From assembly GCF_963678975.1 (NCBI RefSeq), contig NC_089277.1, forward strand, positions 24,564,672 through 24,628,671: 64,000 nucleotides of DNA, given 5' to 3'. Below are positions 11,131 to 21,826 of this stretch, piece after piece; position 1 is the stretch's first letter, and each line of letters opens with the position of its first letter. This stretch comes from Dysidea avara. Its lineage: Eukaryota; Porifera; Demospongiae; Dictyoceratida; Dysideidae. A model generated the notes under the pieces. The model was not told the origin of the DNA. It was given only the letters and a program-made list of their open reading frames with translations, and did no database searches. The translations under genes and the position numbers were made by a program.

Positions 11131-12316
11131 AAGCTGTGCACTTGGTATACAATAGTAGGCATTCCAGCCCGATTTTTAAATTTGGACTTTTTATATGCTC
11201 AACAGATAGAGTATTGATTGCCGATCTCAGAAATATATAGTTTGTTGGGTTGGAATTAACTACTTTGGCATGCACAGTGCTTTAAAACTGAAAAAAAGGT
11301 ACATTTTTTCTCCGGGGCTCTCCATACATTTTAAAGGGAAAAAAGGCACAATTGAATCAGGAAGCCATGTAGCTATCTGGACTGTCTTGAAACTGCAGTT
11401 GCTTCTAGCTGCAAGTTTGTACATATAATGAGAGTAACTTCAGATGTTATCGGATCTCAGCGATCTTTGTATGCTGTGTAATGAGCAAATATGTTTCACC
11501 TACTGCACACTTCTCAATACAATGGTGCATACCCACAGGCAAGAGGCTATCTCAAGTAAGTAAAAACACCAAGTTAACAACTTATAAAGGTAAACAACTA
11601 AAGTGGAGGTGCCACAAAGATGCAACAATACCTAAGGTGGAGTTGTGGTTTCAATTACAGCATTGTTATGCTGGCTTTGAAGTGGTTTGTATTTTTGAGG
11701 CTGATGACACAGCCATCAGAAAACTGCTCTGGAGCTGAAAATCGCTAACCCGAGCAAAGTAACTACGTACTTTAACAGTGACTACCTTCCACCCGACACT
11801 ACGTTTTTTTAAGTTTTAAAGTATTCTACATACATTACAAGGCTTGAAAAGATTACAAAACAACACAAAACTTACTTATATGAAACGCGCACGACACAAC
11901 TAAGATTTTCATGATGATCAGCGTGTGGACAAACCCCATAGCGATTTTCATCCTCATTGGAGCTCGGACTACGGAGCAATCCCGAGCAATCCCAAGTTAA
12001 ACGCGAGTTGTTGTTTTGTGCCAGGGTTCTATTGGGGAATATACGGAGAATTTTTTTTATTAAAAAATCTCGGATACTGGAATGCCTAACAATAGGGATC
12101 GCCAACATCCGCTATCTTTGTCAGGTACCTTCGTTTATCACTCACTTTCAATAGCTGTGCGTGCTGACTAAGACAAACCGGCATCACTAGATGAATCCTA
12201 TCAACAGCCATGCAATAGTAACAGCACTACTATGTATTCGCATTGATTTCATACCATATTTACTATCTAAACAGTCATTACCACTTCGGTTACCTCAATC
12301 ATAGGACCACGTGTAT

Positions 12317-12394
12317 AACAGGTGGTACAGCAATATGGCGGCGGAGGTGTGTCAGTCAACGTCATTTACGGTTACCATGGATTTGCAAACGCTC
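12317..12394 (-). repeat. Right terminal inverted repeat of the ISL2EU element
   Basis: Partner of 6469-6546. It contains AACAGGTGGTACAGC, then GTCATTTACGGTTACCATGG, and ends GCAAACGCTC. Host sequence resumes with CAATTATT. Confidence 0.85.
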
Positions 12395-12640
12395 CAATTA
12401 TTATGCCGAGTTACATTATAAAACGTAAGAAAAAACAGGGTTTTCCCACTGTTTTATTACGTATCTGAATGCGTAATTTGGCGATACAAGGCTCTATCCT
12501 ACCTTTTCTCTTGGTCACTTCACAAACTCCTATATATCACTCAATTCGCCATTGATCAAGGGTTCTGATGAGCCATACCAGATCTCCGTAACTGGAAGTG
12601 CTTATACTCGGCGGCAGATACCTGTAACTTCACGATAGGT

Positions 12641-14125
12641 AGGGTCCGCAATCCGAAAAATCAACTTCTACAAATCAATCCCCCTACCATTGTGGGATGT
12701 TCATTGTAGTATCCCATTGCTTGATGCACCATGAAACCGGAGGCACGATTGTTGTCTTGACAGAAATATTGTTTTCAGTATCTCACAAGATGCAAAATTT
12801 ATTTTTAAAATTTCGTGCTCCACACAAAGGATCGGATGAAACTTGCTACTTAGCCAAATCGTATCCAGAGATGATGTACTTGAAAAGTACGCACAGAAAT
12901 AAGTAAATGATTTGCTGGGTGCCCAGCACAGGGTTGCTTTCTTTGAAAAACAGACAAAGAGATACGAAGTTTCGAATTCAAACTGCCCTACCACCCAGGG
13001 CGAGAGAAGCCAACTCTTCCTCATAGTGTTTTGATACGGTTGGGTGCATAGTCTGTCTATGCTGTTAGTTTGGAAAAGATCTGAGACTTCTCACCATCTG
13101 GGTGACGAGCGTCAAAATTTTCTGCAGCATCAAAGAATTATGCCGCGCTTTCTAGCCATTTCCAGCGCTTCTGCAGCCACAGCAACCATCAATTATAAAC
13201 TAAAACTATGGTAAAAGATGTCCCTGAACGTTTGGTAGCAGCAGTTGTCAATTATTATTTTATCCACGGCTTCCACGCTTCGCTCTAAGGTATGCATCAA
13301 GGAGGCAGCAAAATCGTCCAAATTTGACTTCACCTCTCACACTCCACAGCAGCTTCAAATCTTTACTAGATCATTCTACATCACCATTATGCTGCAAAAC
13401 ATCCAAAACCAAACCGAAAAAAGCACAAAATCTTTCATTTTTGATTCGAGCTGGGTGGAGCTCCTGTTGAGCTGCTGGTATACTGCATCATATGAAATCA
13501 CAAAAACACCAACTGCTACTACTACCAAACGTTTTGATCCATCATTTATCATCATTCTAAACAAAATTAAGTGACCAGTGTGGCATCAGAAGTACTGGAA
13601 AGCACTTTGGTACCATTGAGAGAATCCCTTGAAATGACGCACGAAAATTTTGACGTTCTTCACCCAGATGGTGAGAAGTCTCAGATCCTTTCCAGACTAA
13701 CAGCATAGACAGACTATGCATCCAACCTTATCACATCACTATGAGGAAGAGTTGGCTTTTCTTATCTTGGCTGGTAGGGCAGTTTGAATTCGAAAATTTG
13801 TGTTTCGTTTTCTGCTTTTTGAGAGAAAGCAACCCTGTGCCTAGAACCCAGTGAATTATTTGCTTATTACTGTGCGTACTTTTTAACTACATCAACTCTA
13901 GATAATATCTAGCTAAGCAGCAAGTTCTATCCTGTTCTTTGTGTGGAGCACGAAATTATAAAAATAGTTTTTGCTTCTCACGAAATATTAAAATCGATAT
14001 TTCTGTGAAGACAACAATCGTGCCTCCGGTTTCATGGTGTATCTAGCAATGGGATACCACAATGAACATCCCACAATGGTAGGGGGATCGATTTGTAAAA
14101 CTTGAATTTTCGGATTGCGGACCCT
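12641..14125. mobile_element. Foldback element with 9-bp target duplication, MULE-like
   Basis: The ends AGGGTCCGCAATCCG (12641) and CGGATTGCGGACCCT (ending 14125) are perfect inverted termini. The inverted arms run about 490 bp (12641-13135 against 13640-14125), with many indels. The flanks carry a perfect 9-bp direct repeat, ACGATAGGT, at 12632-12640 and 14126-14134. Long terminal inverted repeats with a 9-bp duplication fit the Mutator (MULE) superfamily. The central 500 bp shows no transposase similarity, so the element is non-autonomous. An open stretch at 13245-13574 has no recognisable domain. Confidence 0.8.
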
Positions 14126-14134
14126 ACGATAGGT

Positions 14135-15557
14135 AATGCCACGCCTAGTAACACAATCTTGGTTGATTAGTAACGATCGAGCACTGAGACCACACCTAAA
14201 CAATCTATCACGATGACACACCCCGTTACTATTGGCCAAGTTGTACTCATAAAAATAGTGACACACTTCCTGGTAGGTTAAAGGCTGATTTGAGATACTC
14301 TAATACAGCATTCACCCTAATAGAACAGTCACACGATGATTATATCAGACCATGTAGTAATTTCACATGCAATTAACTTACAAATTGGGTGATTTGTTCA
14401 AGTGCTGGAACGGCTAAAACTTAGCCTTAGAAAATGATACATGGCATTTAATTGCAGAGAATACTTCTAATGTCTTTTAAAGTATTGTAGATGTTAAGAA
14501 TGGAATTATTAGTGAACAAAATGATTTGTCACCATTAATCACCCACAGAACTCAATACATTACCATAAAAGTTAGTTTGTAATGTACAGGACAGAAAATT
14601 GGCTATTTCTCAGGAACACTAAAAGACTGATAAAATTTTAACATAAGATAGATGATCACCCAGTACTTCACATTTAAGCTACAAAACAGAAAATTGACCA
14701 ATGTGCCAAAAACGTAGGTTTTCCAAGATCAGGTCACATAATTATTAGCTATATGTGACTGAATTCACTAAAAAGGGGTCTTTCACACACATTCAATTAT
14801 AAACTACACAATTCATACCTTCAGTTAGGAAAAAGCTATAATATTATTGACTTGAAATTTGGTCGGTGGTGAACACAAGTAAAGATTATAAACTGATATT
14901 TGTCAGCCCGAACCTGTGAGACAACTACTAATTCAGGGAGTAACAGTTTTGACATCCCAATGGCTTGAAGTCTAGACAAGTGCCTAAAGAGTTTCCTCTG
15001 CTTTACCTGATGCAATTAATAGTAGCCATTATGTTATAATGCCACCATTACCACTGTTCCCTTATACCTTCATGATGACAATGTAAAGTTTCACACTGCC
15101 TATCATCTGTTATCTATACAGATAGCATTACATAAGCTGGAAGTCTGACATGACTATGTATACAATACAATTACTTCACCAACTTTAAACTTCTGTCTTG
15201 GCTTCTGTATATGTACATTTTGTTATGTCTGCTTAGATTAAGACTGGAGATATTATATCATTTCCTTCTGTTGCTGTTTTTGTGGAAAAATTACTTGTCA
15301 ATGTGATAAAGGTGTAGATTAATATACAGTGTTATGTTGTGTGCACACACAAAATATACTAACACTGATTTCATCAACAGCCAAGAGCTTCATGCTGTTG
15401 AAGTATCACTTGTTTGTATACAGTTGATTCAACTGGGTGACTATATGTAAGATCCTACTAGATAACATTATATGTAATTTATAGATCTTGATCTTTGCCA
15501 ATAAATTTAACTTCAGTGATTCTGACTTATGTAAAAAGAGAGTACTGGATATGGTTG
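14135..15557. other. Gene-free spacer at the start of the TSP1-gene unit
   Basis: No coding sequence seen. 14296-14335 carries two degenerate copies of the dispersed ACTCTAATAGAACAGTC motif. From about 14797 the sequence matches 31969 onward in the second duplication unit (TTCAATTAT, AACTACACAATTCAT), so the duplicated block begins no later than here. Confidence 0.5.
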
Positions 15558-15877
15558 TAAATTATTAACACTTTACAGTGACCAGCACTGAAGGTCTACA
15601 GCAACATGTGCTGCAGCCTTAGGATTACCTAACCTAATTTCAAGGACTTAGATTTAATGACTTAACGTATAGCTGGAAAGGTGTAACAGAAAAGGGGCCA
15701 AAGTAAGGAAAAAAATCCCTCCAACCCCAGGATTCGAACTGCAGGTCACCCAATGTCTAGTCGGGGCCACACTCAGTTTTCCTCCAGGAGGGATGGATTT
15801 TCTTCCTTAAACCTAAAGTATTTATTATTAACACTTTGTAGTGACCAGCACTGAAGGTCTACAGCAACATGTGCTGC
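15558..15877 (-). mobile_element. tRNA-like SINE between two 54-bp direct repeats
   Basis: This stretch is absent from the paralogous site in the second unit, near 33136 (TTGTAAATATTGCC). It starts and ends with the same roughly 54-bp sequence (15564-15617 and 15825-15876: AGTGACCAGCACTGAAGGTC, then ACATGTGCTGCA). On the minus strand the middle has a Pol III B-box-like GTTCGAATCC at about 15738-15747, so it resembles a tRNA-derived SINE. A solo copy of the direct repeat lies in the other unit at 40797-40835. Confidence 0.5.
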
Positions 15878-15980
15878 AATATTGCCACAGCAAAGAATGC
15901 TATTTTTCCAATTTATGGAACCTTCTGATTCAGAATTAAGCATAAGCTTTTAGTCATGTTGTGCTGTTCAACTGTACAAT

Positions 15981-15986
<6 letters not shown>

Positions 15987-16059
<73 letters not shown>

Positions 16060-16065
16060 GTGTTA

Positions 16066-16094
<29 letters not shown>
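15987..16094. repeat. (GT)n microsatellite, unit A
   Basis: About 100 bp of GT dinucleotides with two small interruptions, downstream of the TSP1 gene. The paralogous array in the other unit (33248-33385) is longer and is interrupted by a transposon. Confidence 0.95.
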
Positions 16095-16099
<5 letters not shown>

Positions 16100-16605
16100 T
16101 ACTATTATAGAGTGGAATAATAATGAGACTAATACGTATGATACTTATCATTGTAGTTAATAATATTGACTTCAACCAGTGTTTGGTGAGCAATTATATA
16201 CTTGATTGTCATGAATTGTAGTTTTTTTCTAAGCACAGCAACAAGGCTACGGTGAAAGGATAAATTTTGTGATGGTATAAATTTTGTTCTTGTAACTCAA
16301 TGCACTAACGTATTCTTGTCTGTAATACATGTCATGTTAAATTTAGCTAAGTGCAATTCTGTACAATTTTATCAGACAGACTCAGCAGTGAGTATAATTA
16401 TTTTAGCGATGCAGTGAAGCACACTGCCTGTGGACCATCGCTATGTCTTTGCACTGTTAAAAGTTTTTTTTTTTTAATTCTATGTATTATACAGTACACA
16501 AATACAATTACTGTGTTACAAAATTACATGATCATTATATAATAAATAAATGTATTATCACAGTTAATAAAAGTGTCTATTTTGACTCATTTGTGACTAA
16601 TGCTG

Positions 16606-18634
16606 TTAAACACATTTTTTACAACACTCCTTTTCGCACAGATTGTATTGTTGTAATGGAGTTAGTTTAAATTGTGCCAGTAAAACTTTACATTTATCAC
16701 AGCATTCTTTGGGGCATGACCCTAAACCATCCAAATGACAATATTCTTTTTTGCATACTTCTAAAACTGGGCATTTGGGACTACATCTTTGAAATATACT
16801 TGGTTTTCCAATTGGGCATCTTTCAGCAGGTAGTGTTTCATTTCCCAGTTTACATTCTATCCTTCTTCTTTGTGTGCCATCACAAAGAGCGCTACACTGT
16901 GAGAATAAGTACATAGCTTTATATATGTGTGTGTGTTTGTGTGTGCGTGTGCGTGCGTGCGTGCGTGCGTGCGTGTGTGTGTGCATGCATGCGTGTGTGT
17001 GTGTGTGTGTGCGTGTGTATTTACCTGACTCCATTCAAGTCCCTTCCACTCTGGTTGACATCCTTCATTCTTGTAGCAATCTTGGACGTATGGTGGTTTT
17101 GTGGCTGGATCACACTTAATGAAGTGATGTTCAAATGATGTCTTTCCTTCATAAACACAATATATATTTCTGTATTGTTTACCACGTTCATTGCATACAG
17201 CTACACACTACATAAGAAGAAATACAATATACAATATTCAACTAGTGATATACTTACTTCAAACCAGTCTGATGCAATCCACGTTCCTTCACAGTGAGGT
17301 CCTTGGCAAGTTCTATTTTTTTCAAGCTGGTAATGGATATTTTGTAGGCAAACATCGTAATCGACTATCCTTCCATAGTTTGCACAGCTTACGTTCCTGG
17401 TCTGGAAACCTTTACCACATCTCACAGAGCACTATACAGATAAGTATTATATAGTTTATCAGTGTGTGTGTGTATGTAGTGAGCATAGTAGTGTGCTGAT
17501 TACATCTATGGTATGTATGCAGTCAAAAAACGTACACTGGTCCAACTAGACTCGACCCACATATATTCATAATGACAGCCATCTCCAGTGCATGTACTTT
17601 TAACTTTGTGCTCTGTCAACATACTACAATCAAGTTTGCTTATTGGCTTTCCACTACCATCTGTACAAATTGCATTACTTCCTTTCTCACACTCAGCAGA
17701 GCACTAAAGATAAGAAAAATGTAGTTTTCATGGAATGGAAAAATTATAGTGTAGCATACACTGCACAATGCAATCTCTTTCAAGCCAACAGTTGTCACAA
17801 TTAAGGTGATAATTGCAAAATTATTTAACTTACAACACAATCGCCATCAACACATACACCACCAGTCAGACAAGGTGTCCCATCTACCACTAAACCTTTC
17901 TTTACGGGATGTTGTCTTGGTGAACTACACATTAGTTTGCAGGGATCACTTGCATTAATGAATGACATCATCTTCTCTCCAAACGTGTTGCATTGCTCAC
18001 TTCTAAAGTCATCATCACCACCTGCACATTTCTGCATACAAAATCAAACAAACTCAATTACATTTTATCATTATATGCAGTACATCTTAAAGGCTGTACA
18101 TAGGATGTGTCCATCAACCAACACTGTACATTATATTTTTGGTAATTGAAATTATGCATCTGTAAAGAAACCTATACAGACATGATTTTATTTCCTACCA
18201 AGAAATCAATTGTTGCATGACTGGATTAGCCAATTGTTATGCATATTGCTGTTACAACTGCAAGCAACATTAAAACTTGATAGGAGTTAATGATTGCAGT
18301 AAATCTTCAGGGTACAAAGTATCTAACAAAACTTTACCTTCACATTGCAAACTTTAAATTCCCTCTTCGTTCCATCACAGTTAGCATTTCTAAGAGTATT
18401 GCAGTAATATAGTTTATCGCAACACATCTAACGTGCTTTGCATTGATGTTAGCTTACTGGCATGGAATGGATCTTTGCATTATTCCTACACCACAGGTAC
18501 GGGAACAAGCACTCCACTCGCTACTTAATGTCTAGAAGAGCAACAAGTTATGCATTTCCAATCACAATGTTGCTTACCATGCCAACGAAAGTGATCAGAA
18601 TGCCAAAAATTAGCAGCTGTTTGCAATGCTCCAT
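16606..18634 (-). CDS. Secreted TSP1-repeat protein with ADAMTS-type Cys-rich module, copy A
   Basis: Eight exons with GT/AG borders join in frame to 398 codons: 18578-18634, 18458-18531, 18338-18389, 17834-18031, 17536-17703, 17258-17431, 17025-17207, 16606-16896. Residues 1-19 (MEHCKQLLIFGILITFVGM) look like a signal peptide. Residues 20-61 are a TSP1 repeat (EWSACSRTCGVGI). Residues 62-127 resemble the ADAMTS cysteine-rich domain (DDDFRSEQC, DPCKLMC, VVDGTPC, GVCVDGDC). Residues 128-302 hold degenerate TSP1 repeats, e.g. WTSCSVRCGKGFQTRNVSC. Residues 303-398 finish the last TSP1 (WKGLEWSQCSALCDGTQ) and end in a Cys-rich tail like a PLAC domain (GLGSCPKECCDKCK). There is no metalloprotease domain and no ADAMTS spacer, so it is closer to ADAMTS-like or papilin-type matrix proteins than to a protease. 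Alternative in-frame starts lie at 18649 and 18676; the one chosen gives the best signal peptide. Extracellular role is inferred. Confidence 0.88.
16922..17018. repeat. (GT)n/(GC)n-rich simple repeat in the last intron
   Basis: A purine-pyrimidine alternating tract (GTGTGT, GCGTGCGTGC) fills most of the intron between exons 7 and 8 of TSP1 gene copy A. The copy B intron has a shorter and different tract (34963-35027). Confidence 0.85.
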
Positions 18635-18691
18635 CTTCTTTATGTACATTTGAACTTGCTGAATAAATGGTGTCATGGCTAAGTGTTCACA

Positions 18692-18699
18692 TATTTATA
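18692..18699 (-). promoter_or_regulatory. TATA box of TSP1 gene copy A
   Basis: TATAAATA on the minus strand, about 58 bp before the chosen ATG and at a spacing that would place transcription start near 18665. That start would exclude the ATG at 18676 and favour the ATG at 18634 or 18649. The sequence is conserved exactly in copy B. Confidence 0.55.
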
Positions 18700-19023
18700 C
18701 TGTCACAAACAGGAAATCTAGTAAACGTTGCTTAGCTATAGTCAAGATTCATGGACTATTTACAAATTACATACTAAACCACAACACTGTTGTAGTATGG
18801 TTTACTCACACTCTTTCAAGTGCAGTACTTAATATGGCTTACTAGTGCTTGTACTGAAATTATGTGATTGTCCATGCCATTGTCCATACCACTGTCTATA
18901 TTACATAAGCTATAAAGCCCGATCCAGCTGAGTAGCCCAGACACTATGAAGATTGAAGAAATTACTTTTAGTGTCAGACAGTGTATTCAGAATCAATACA
19001 GATGATTGACTATTATCTGTATT
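18700..19023. other. Upstream region of TSP1 gene copy A
   Basis: Nearly identical to 36713-37034 in the other unit. It has a plus-strand TATAAAG at about 18911 followed by a short ATG frame. Copy B has a stop in that frame, so no divergent gene is called. Confidence 0.4.
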
Positions 19024-19278
19024 TGTGACCGGGCCTGCGAAAACAGGACATGTGGGCACAAACTACACCTGGTCATGCTACAGGTCATATCTCAGTATTG
19101 GAACATAATAATTGCATTCTGTAACTTACATCATAAAGCCAAGTACATACTTACTTACTAAGAGCTGAAAATTGCATTGTTATAGCATAATGGTATTAAA
19201 AGTTATGGGTGATGGAAGTTTGAAAAAGTAGGCAATAATCATGTGCCCACATGCCCTATTTTCACAGGCCCAGTCACA
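19024..19278. mobile_element. TGTGACC-type MITE, unit A
   Basis: Termini TGTGACCGGGCCTGCGAAAA and TTTTCACAGGCCCAGTCACA, 255 bp apart. The interior inverted repeat extends further through ACATGTGGGCA and TGCCCACATG... like sequence. Non-coding. Shared with unit B at 37035-37289, so it is older than the duplication. Confidence 0.8.
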
Positions 19279-20932
19279 TTTTATCTATATTAGTGAAAGA
19301 TATGTATACACGCCATGGCCAGACATAGACAGTCAGTAGTGGGTCTGGGAAAATACATATAAGTGTCTAACTAGACACCATTTAACGAACTATTATACTC
19401 ATTATAGGCACTGAAGGCAATTGTCCCAATTAAGGTAAGCAAGTTCACATCACTACCAAAGAAGTATACCATAAAATGACTTTTCCATGAAAAGTTAAAT
19501 CACCCCCCTTGGAATGTATGTACCATGAAAGTCATTTCATGGTATGCCATGGGTTGTTTTATGGGCCATGAAATGCCTATAGTTATGCACATCAGAATTT
19601 CATGGCATTTTCATGGCACTGTAGCTATACAGATTTCATGGGTGCAGCACTCATGAAAAGTTTAAATTAATGGGGAAAACCATGTGGATTTTCCATGATT
19701 CATGGCAACTTCATATGCTGTATCTGGTAGTGCATGAATCCTTCCTCCTCCTTAACAACTACCCAAGAACTTCAAAAAATTCTACATGATTTTTTTCTAC
19801 TGTATTACTGAAATTGTTGATGTTGATAGTTGAAGAATGTAGCAGTTAGTTATAGTTAGTTTATGGAGTCAAAACAAAACTTATGTTGTGGAATATGTGT
19901 ATAGCAGTGTATGTTTGAATGACAAGATACTATATTATAAAGAGGATCATTTAAAAAGGAAATTAAAACTCATATTTGTACATTGTGTGTAAACTTTAAT
20001 TACAAACAGGATAATATATAAACACAGACATTCAGTTATTTAAAATCTCTGATATGTACTTTGGTATAATAGTTCCTCATCCAAACATTGTTACCAAATG
20101 GTATTGCTATGCTTGTTCACTGACCATAGCTTTACAAGACTGACACCACAAGGTGTTACAATTATATACTAGTTTAGAGAACAATGCCATAAAAAAAATG
20201 ATAGTTACACTACTCAGAATCATTGCTTATATACTCTAAACAATAAATTGTGAATTTTGCTAGCTACAGTATGTACAAAACATGACCAGTATACAGTAGA
20301 CCAATTTTTTTGGTTTTTTCTCTTCTGTAGGAGCCAGACTCAAGATGCTTGTTCTTGTGATGGAGGTTTGTTTACTCTGTATAAGCTAACTAGAGAGCTA
20401 TACATATATAGCTTTATGTTAGTGAATAGTTGAAATGAATGGACCACATCAACCTACCTTCATTCCCCATCACAATATTGATCCCAATTTAAGGTACACG
20501 ATTCTGCAATTTAATCAATTATTTTTTATGAAGTTGTTACATGTATAATGGGCCAATGTAATCCACATGTAATTTGTGACATGTAGTAACAATGCAAATT
20601 ATTGTAACACCTGCTATCTAGTGTACGCAACCTAGCAACAACTACATTAGCTAAGTACTGCATATAAAAATAATAATTAATTTCAGACATCACTAATTAA
20701 ACTGTAGTCATGATTACTTGTCTAGTAAAGTAAGCATGCACAAAGCATATGTGTAGTACCATTATCTTAATGACCATGTACCTATATACATGCATTGTGT
20801 GTATATACTATATACATTGTGTTATGTCTGTTTTGATTAGTTTGATTAGATTGTTTTTCCTCTGTTGCTACATGTATTGCTAAGTGATGACATCCAGTGA
20901 GAAAGGCATTTTGATTGTGTGCGTGTGCTGCA
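19279..20932. other. Intergenic region with a CCATGAAA/TTTCATGG-rich patch
   Basis: 19485-19710 contains repeated TTTCATGG and CCATGAAA in both orientations, giving local hairpins; unit B has the same patch at 37490-37725. At 19409-19435 a 27-nt segment between ATTATAG and GTAAGC looks like a mini-exon on the plus strand and is identical in unit B. Without flanking exons it is not called. No other gene seen. Confidence 0.4.
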
Positions 20933-21818
20933 CAGAGGCGTAGCTAAGGGGGGGCATTTGCCCCCCCATCACTAAATGATCTTTTTTTTTAAACCTTCGT
21001 CACAAGTTTACCAGTATTAAACTGACACGCAAATGACTGTAAATTATGTACACTACTACGCGGTATCACCAGGGGCTGCTAGTGAATGCGCACACACAAC
21101 ATTCAACTCGCTCGCGAATCCATCGAACGAAAATATTAGACACATACTTCTATATTTAGCCTAGATTACTCGCGTGATAGAACATTTTTGAATCTAAAAA
21201 GAGTGACCTGCTTCTCCACGGCAGGAGTCACAACTCAAAGGGGACCAGATGACGCTATGAACCTACTGTCTACGAGGTGATAAAGTGGTAGCTAAATAAA
21301 TGTACCAAGTTTATTTTATCGAGTCGATCACACTGGACCTTTGTACGTACGGCAGTGCAGTCTGTTTTTACTTAGTCAGTCAGGTGGATCAGTCAAGCTT
21401 ACAAGTTCTGCTAGCAAGACAGGTGGGATTTCGTGCAATACATGGCATTTGAATTTCGCTGAGTGAAGTGAGTGAATACGTCATCCTGTCAGCAGTGTGC
21501 TAGGGCTGCAGCACAGGCTGTGGCTAATGTAAAGTAACCTGTATTTGCACTAAAGTATTAGCTCTACCGGACTGTGGATGAATTTGTTGGAGTACAGTTG
21601 TGGCACGTGCGATGATGCTCGACGAATATAGCTACCTCGATTGGAAGCAGTCTGTACTGAAATGGTTACGTAGCTAGTTATTTAAGCTGTAATAATACAA
21701 CAGTATGTTGGCTAGCCCACCATTGGGTCATTAGCCTTTTTTGCAATTATGAATGATTTTGAGTGTTTCGTGGGGGCATGCCTGCCCCTCCATTACCTTC
21801 TGGCTAGCTACGCCCCTG
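20933..21818. mobile_element. hAT-like element, CAGAGGCGTAGC termini
   Basis: Termini CAGAGGCGTAGC and GCTACGCCCCTG (one mismatch), 886 bp apart, no transposase. The paralogous site in unit B (about 38921-38930, GTGCGTGTGCATGGG) is empty. The host sequence CGTGTGCA follows the element (21819-21826). A slightly longer version, CGTGTGCTGCA, precedes it (20922-20932), so the target duplication is 8 bp with a 3-base slip. An 8-bp duplication with a CAGRGGC terminus fits hAT. Confidence 0.8.
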
Positions 21819-21826
21819 CGTGTGCA

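Larger units (their letters stand above)
6469..12394. mobile_element. ISL2EU-type DNA transposon, 5.9 kb, decayed
   Basis: The ends 6469-6546 and 12317-12394 are inverted repeats of 78 bp with few mismatches; the core CCATGGTAACCGTAAATGAC is identical in both. Inside are two converging genes. On the plus strand is a THAP/HTH/DDE transposase (6901-9133). On the minus strand is a protein with SWIM zinc finger, YqaJ-type nuclease and PHD finger (9310-11130). A DDE transposase paired with a YqaJ nuclease is, as I know the Repbase-style classification, the mark of ISL2EU elements. A target duplication could not be fixed at the ends. 11140-12316 has no recognisable gene. Both genes carry frameshifts, so this copy is probably inactive. 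Confidence 0.8.
5253..14738. mobile_element. Large TA-flanked composite element with nested transposons
   Basis: The left end TGTGACCGGATCTTGGAAA (5253) and the right end TTTCCAAGATCAGGTCACA (ending 14738) form a terminal inverted repeat with one mismatch. Each end is flanked by TA (5251-5252 and 14739-14740). The terminus belongs to the TGTGACC MITE family seen elsewhere in this window, normally about 250 bp long. This copy has been expanded to 9.5 kb by nested insertions: a hAT-like element (5719-6170), an ISL2EU element (6469-12394) and a foldback element (12641-14125). The pairing of two ends so far apart is an inference from matching TIRs and TA flanks. Confidence 0.55.

Noticed and set aside
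13245-13574. 109-codon frame in the centre of the foldback element
   Set aside because: No transposase motif, with low-complexity Ser/Thr content.
18909-19010. Divergent plus-strand promoter and short ATG frame
   Set aside because: TATAAAG is present in both units, but the ATG frame has a stop in unit B and no exon follows clearly.
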